A stretch of DNA of 64,000 bases. It comes from Teredinibacter turnerae (lineage in GTDB: Bacteria > Pseudomonadota > Gammaproteobacteria > Pseudomonadales > Cellvibrionaceae). Positions 63,601-64,000 of the stretch are shown one piece after another. Below the pieces are notes generated by a model, which did not search any database, was not told the DNA's origin, and saw nothing but the letters and a program-made list of their open reading frames with translations. Location of the stretch: assembly GCF_037935975.1 (NCBI RefSeq), contig NZ_CP149817.1, forward strand, positions 2,480,001-2,544,000. The letters run 5' to 3'. Each line of letters opens with the position of its first letter. The first letter of the stretch is position 1. A program made the translations under genes and the position numbers.

Positions 63601-64000
63601 GGCTGCATCCCACTTGTCTGCGTTATTGTCCGCTGCAAAAGACCACGGCAACGGCAGCACCAGTTGTTTAACCGACGTGGTGTTTCTGAAACCCATGGTG
63701 CTGCGGGAGCACGTGCCTCTGCACATGCAGTTGATTGTGACCCCAATGGACGGTCAAAGCGCTTCCGTAGAGCTGGTGAGCTTTCAAGCAGAAGACCTGG
63801 ATGGTGACAACATTGCGCGTAACGTAGTGGCTAAGTTTCGGGCTGCGGGAACAGCTGAATCGTCTGCAGAGACCAGCGTACTTAAGCAGTCATTGCAGCA
63901 CCGTTTTCCCAAACCGACCCTTGGCGAAGAGTTCTATCGCACCGTTGGCACGGGCTTTAGTTTTGGTGATCGCTTCAAGTGTATGAAAGCTGCCTGGCAG
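60641..64000 (+). CDS. Type I modular polyketide synthase (docking, KS, AT, start of DH); 3' end outside window
   Basis: The frame is open from GTG 60641 (ATG 60647 is an alternative) to the window end, 1120 residues. Residues 1-35 form a coiled-coil docking helix (LVKIRGLKQELEETKKQ). The ketosynthase (about 36-460) has its active Cys in DTSCSSSLLA (residue 210), His in EAHGTGTPLGDP (345) and KASVGHLEAGAG. The acyltransferase (about 570-880) has GHSVGE (Ser 666) and a HAFHS motif near 766 that predicts malonyl-CoA. A dehydratase starts near 945 with the active-site His at 978 (DHKLFDGVLVAAASHL); the usual Gly and Pro of the HxxxGxxxxP motif are replaced. Probably extends the chain loaded by the upstream fusion. 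Confidence 0.93.
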   Translation, partial: MSMEASKQDMRVLLENALVKIRGLKQELEETKKQRNEPIALVGIGCRFPGDADDSAAFWDLLRNGSCAIEPLPKSRWNLDHYLDSDPESPGRMYTAAGAFIQDYDKFDPAFFGLTPREAQAMDPQHRLMLEVCYQGLEDAGIDVHSLAESKTAVIMGMGSDDYSRFSTSSMDEETIDAYTSLGSARSIGVGRIAYVLGLQGPAFQLDTSCSSSLLAVHLACQSLRNGEADLALAGGVNLMLTPELSISFSKLRALSPTGSCRTFDQKADGYVRGEGCGVVVLKRLSDAQVDGDNIIAVIRGSAANHDGKSNGMTAPNGAAQEKVINAALDNAGVDASQVQYVEAHGTGTPLGDPIEVLSLGRVYGAAHSQDNPLYIGSVKASVGHLEAGAGVAALIKTALAIRNATIPPHVNFDTPNPHIPWQRLPIKVPTQAREWPADSDVRRAAISAFGMSGTNVHLVIESAPPVDASTQNAIRGEKPHRDRQHHMLLLSAKSPQSLRDLTRRYQQCFAKTNADFADLCYSANTGRAKYPYRAALIAKDCTDARMQAAAMLDTNAEPARQLGGRKKVAFLFSGQGAQYVGMGRELYASSTVFRDHFDRCAALIDTQLGCDLKAIMWPAEADEDRSTAMLNQTLYTQPALFALEVSLARLWLSWGVSPTLLIGHSVGEFAAACIAGVYSLDDGIKLICARARLMSSLPGGGKMAAVEMSGDDIQPYLSTYPGRISIAAVNSPRQVVISGEGPAIDELTGRLVEEGRTVTALDVSHAFHSDLMQPMLASFREVAEQVSYKAPAIAVLSNVSGTSAGAAMASADYWVSHVCASVLFYRGIEQAQQMGCQYYIEIGPKPVLLGMAQDSLSGDAVLLPSLRYRHSEWQTLLRSVGDAFVHGHDFNFAALDNDFSRSRVPLPGYPFERTAYWLSGPTVSRYQEPSRDTQSLAESVPTNGHPLIGTKLVLPFQNSQRYQQTLRVNQPPYMADHKLFDGVLVAAASHLSALLSAAKDHGNGSTSCLTDVVFLKPMVLREHVPLHMQLIVTPMDGQSASVELVSFQAEDLDGDNIARNVVAKFRAAGTAESSAETSVLKQSLQHRFPKPTLGEEFYRTVGTGFSFGDRFKCMKAAWQ

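Overview
The window reads as one contiguous stretch of a gammaproteobacterial chromosome. Supporting this are the gacA-uvrC-pgsA-tRNA gene order, csrA, ribosome modulation factor, the RlmKL fusion methyltransferase, a ~1600-residue NAD-glutamate dehydrogenase and a Bat (aerotolerance) operon. The mix resembles marine Cellvibrionaceae (Teredinibacter/Saccharophagus type); that assignment is inference from gene content and protein flavour, not from a search.

Layout. 1-2.6 kb: end of pepN, cytochrome b561, YceI, csrA. 2.7-9.95 kb (minus): a tight six-gene moxR-DUF58-DUF4381-batA-batB/C-batD operon. 10.3-16.4 kb: large NAD-GDH, a DUF2835 protein coupled to it, then pyrD. 16.6 kb (minus): rmf. 17-21.7 kb: rlmL, uvrB and a gamma-glutamylcyclotransferase-like gene, overlapping end to end. 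21.7-24.5 kb: a cobalamin riboswitch followed by cobO and an ABC permease/ATPase pair. 24.5-31.2 kb (minus): a five-gene envelope-lipid glycosylation operon with two PAP2 domains, two GT39 transferases, a GT2 and a flippase-like membrane protein; one gene is a PAP2-GT39 fusion. 31.3-35.1 kb: PP2C phosphatase, double-FHA protein and a DUF5610 protein. 35.3-39.6 kb: glutaredoxin, AlkB, gacA, uvrC, pgsA. 39.8-40.36 kb: tRNA-Cys and tRNA-Leu.

40.35-54.88 kb is a genomic island inserted at the 3' end of tRNA-Leu(TAA). It carries a 5'-truncated P4-type integrase, a ParDE module, several broken genes, an HTH protein, a complete type I restriction-modification system (hsdM-hsdS-hsdR), two small lipoproteins, a peptidoglycan-binding/CHAP hydrolase split by an apparent frameshift, and a DEDDh exonuclease. 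Both island ends carry 155-bp tandem units, each beginning with a copy of the tRNA-Leu 3' end. The neighbouring tRNA-Cys is followed by three 76-77 bp units, each ending with a copy of its own 3' end. These two arrays are the least explained structures in the window.

After a gene-poor AT-rich stretch (54.9-56.7 kb) a biosynthetic cluster begins: a fatty acyl-AMP ligase / acyl-CoA dehydrogenase / acyl-carrier fusion, followed by a type I polyketide synthase (docking helix, KS, malonyl-type AT, start of DH) that runs off the window end. Together they would load a fatty acid, possibly desaturate it, and extend it.
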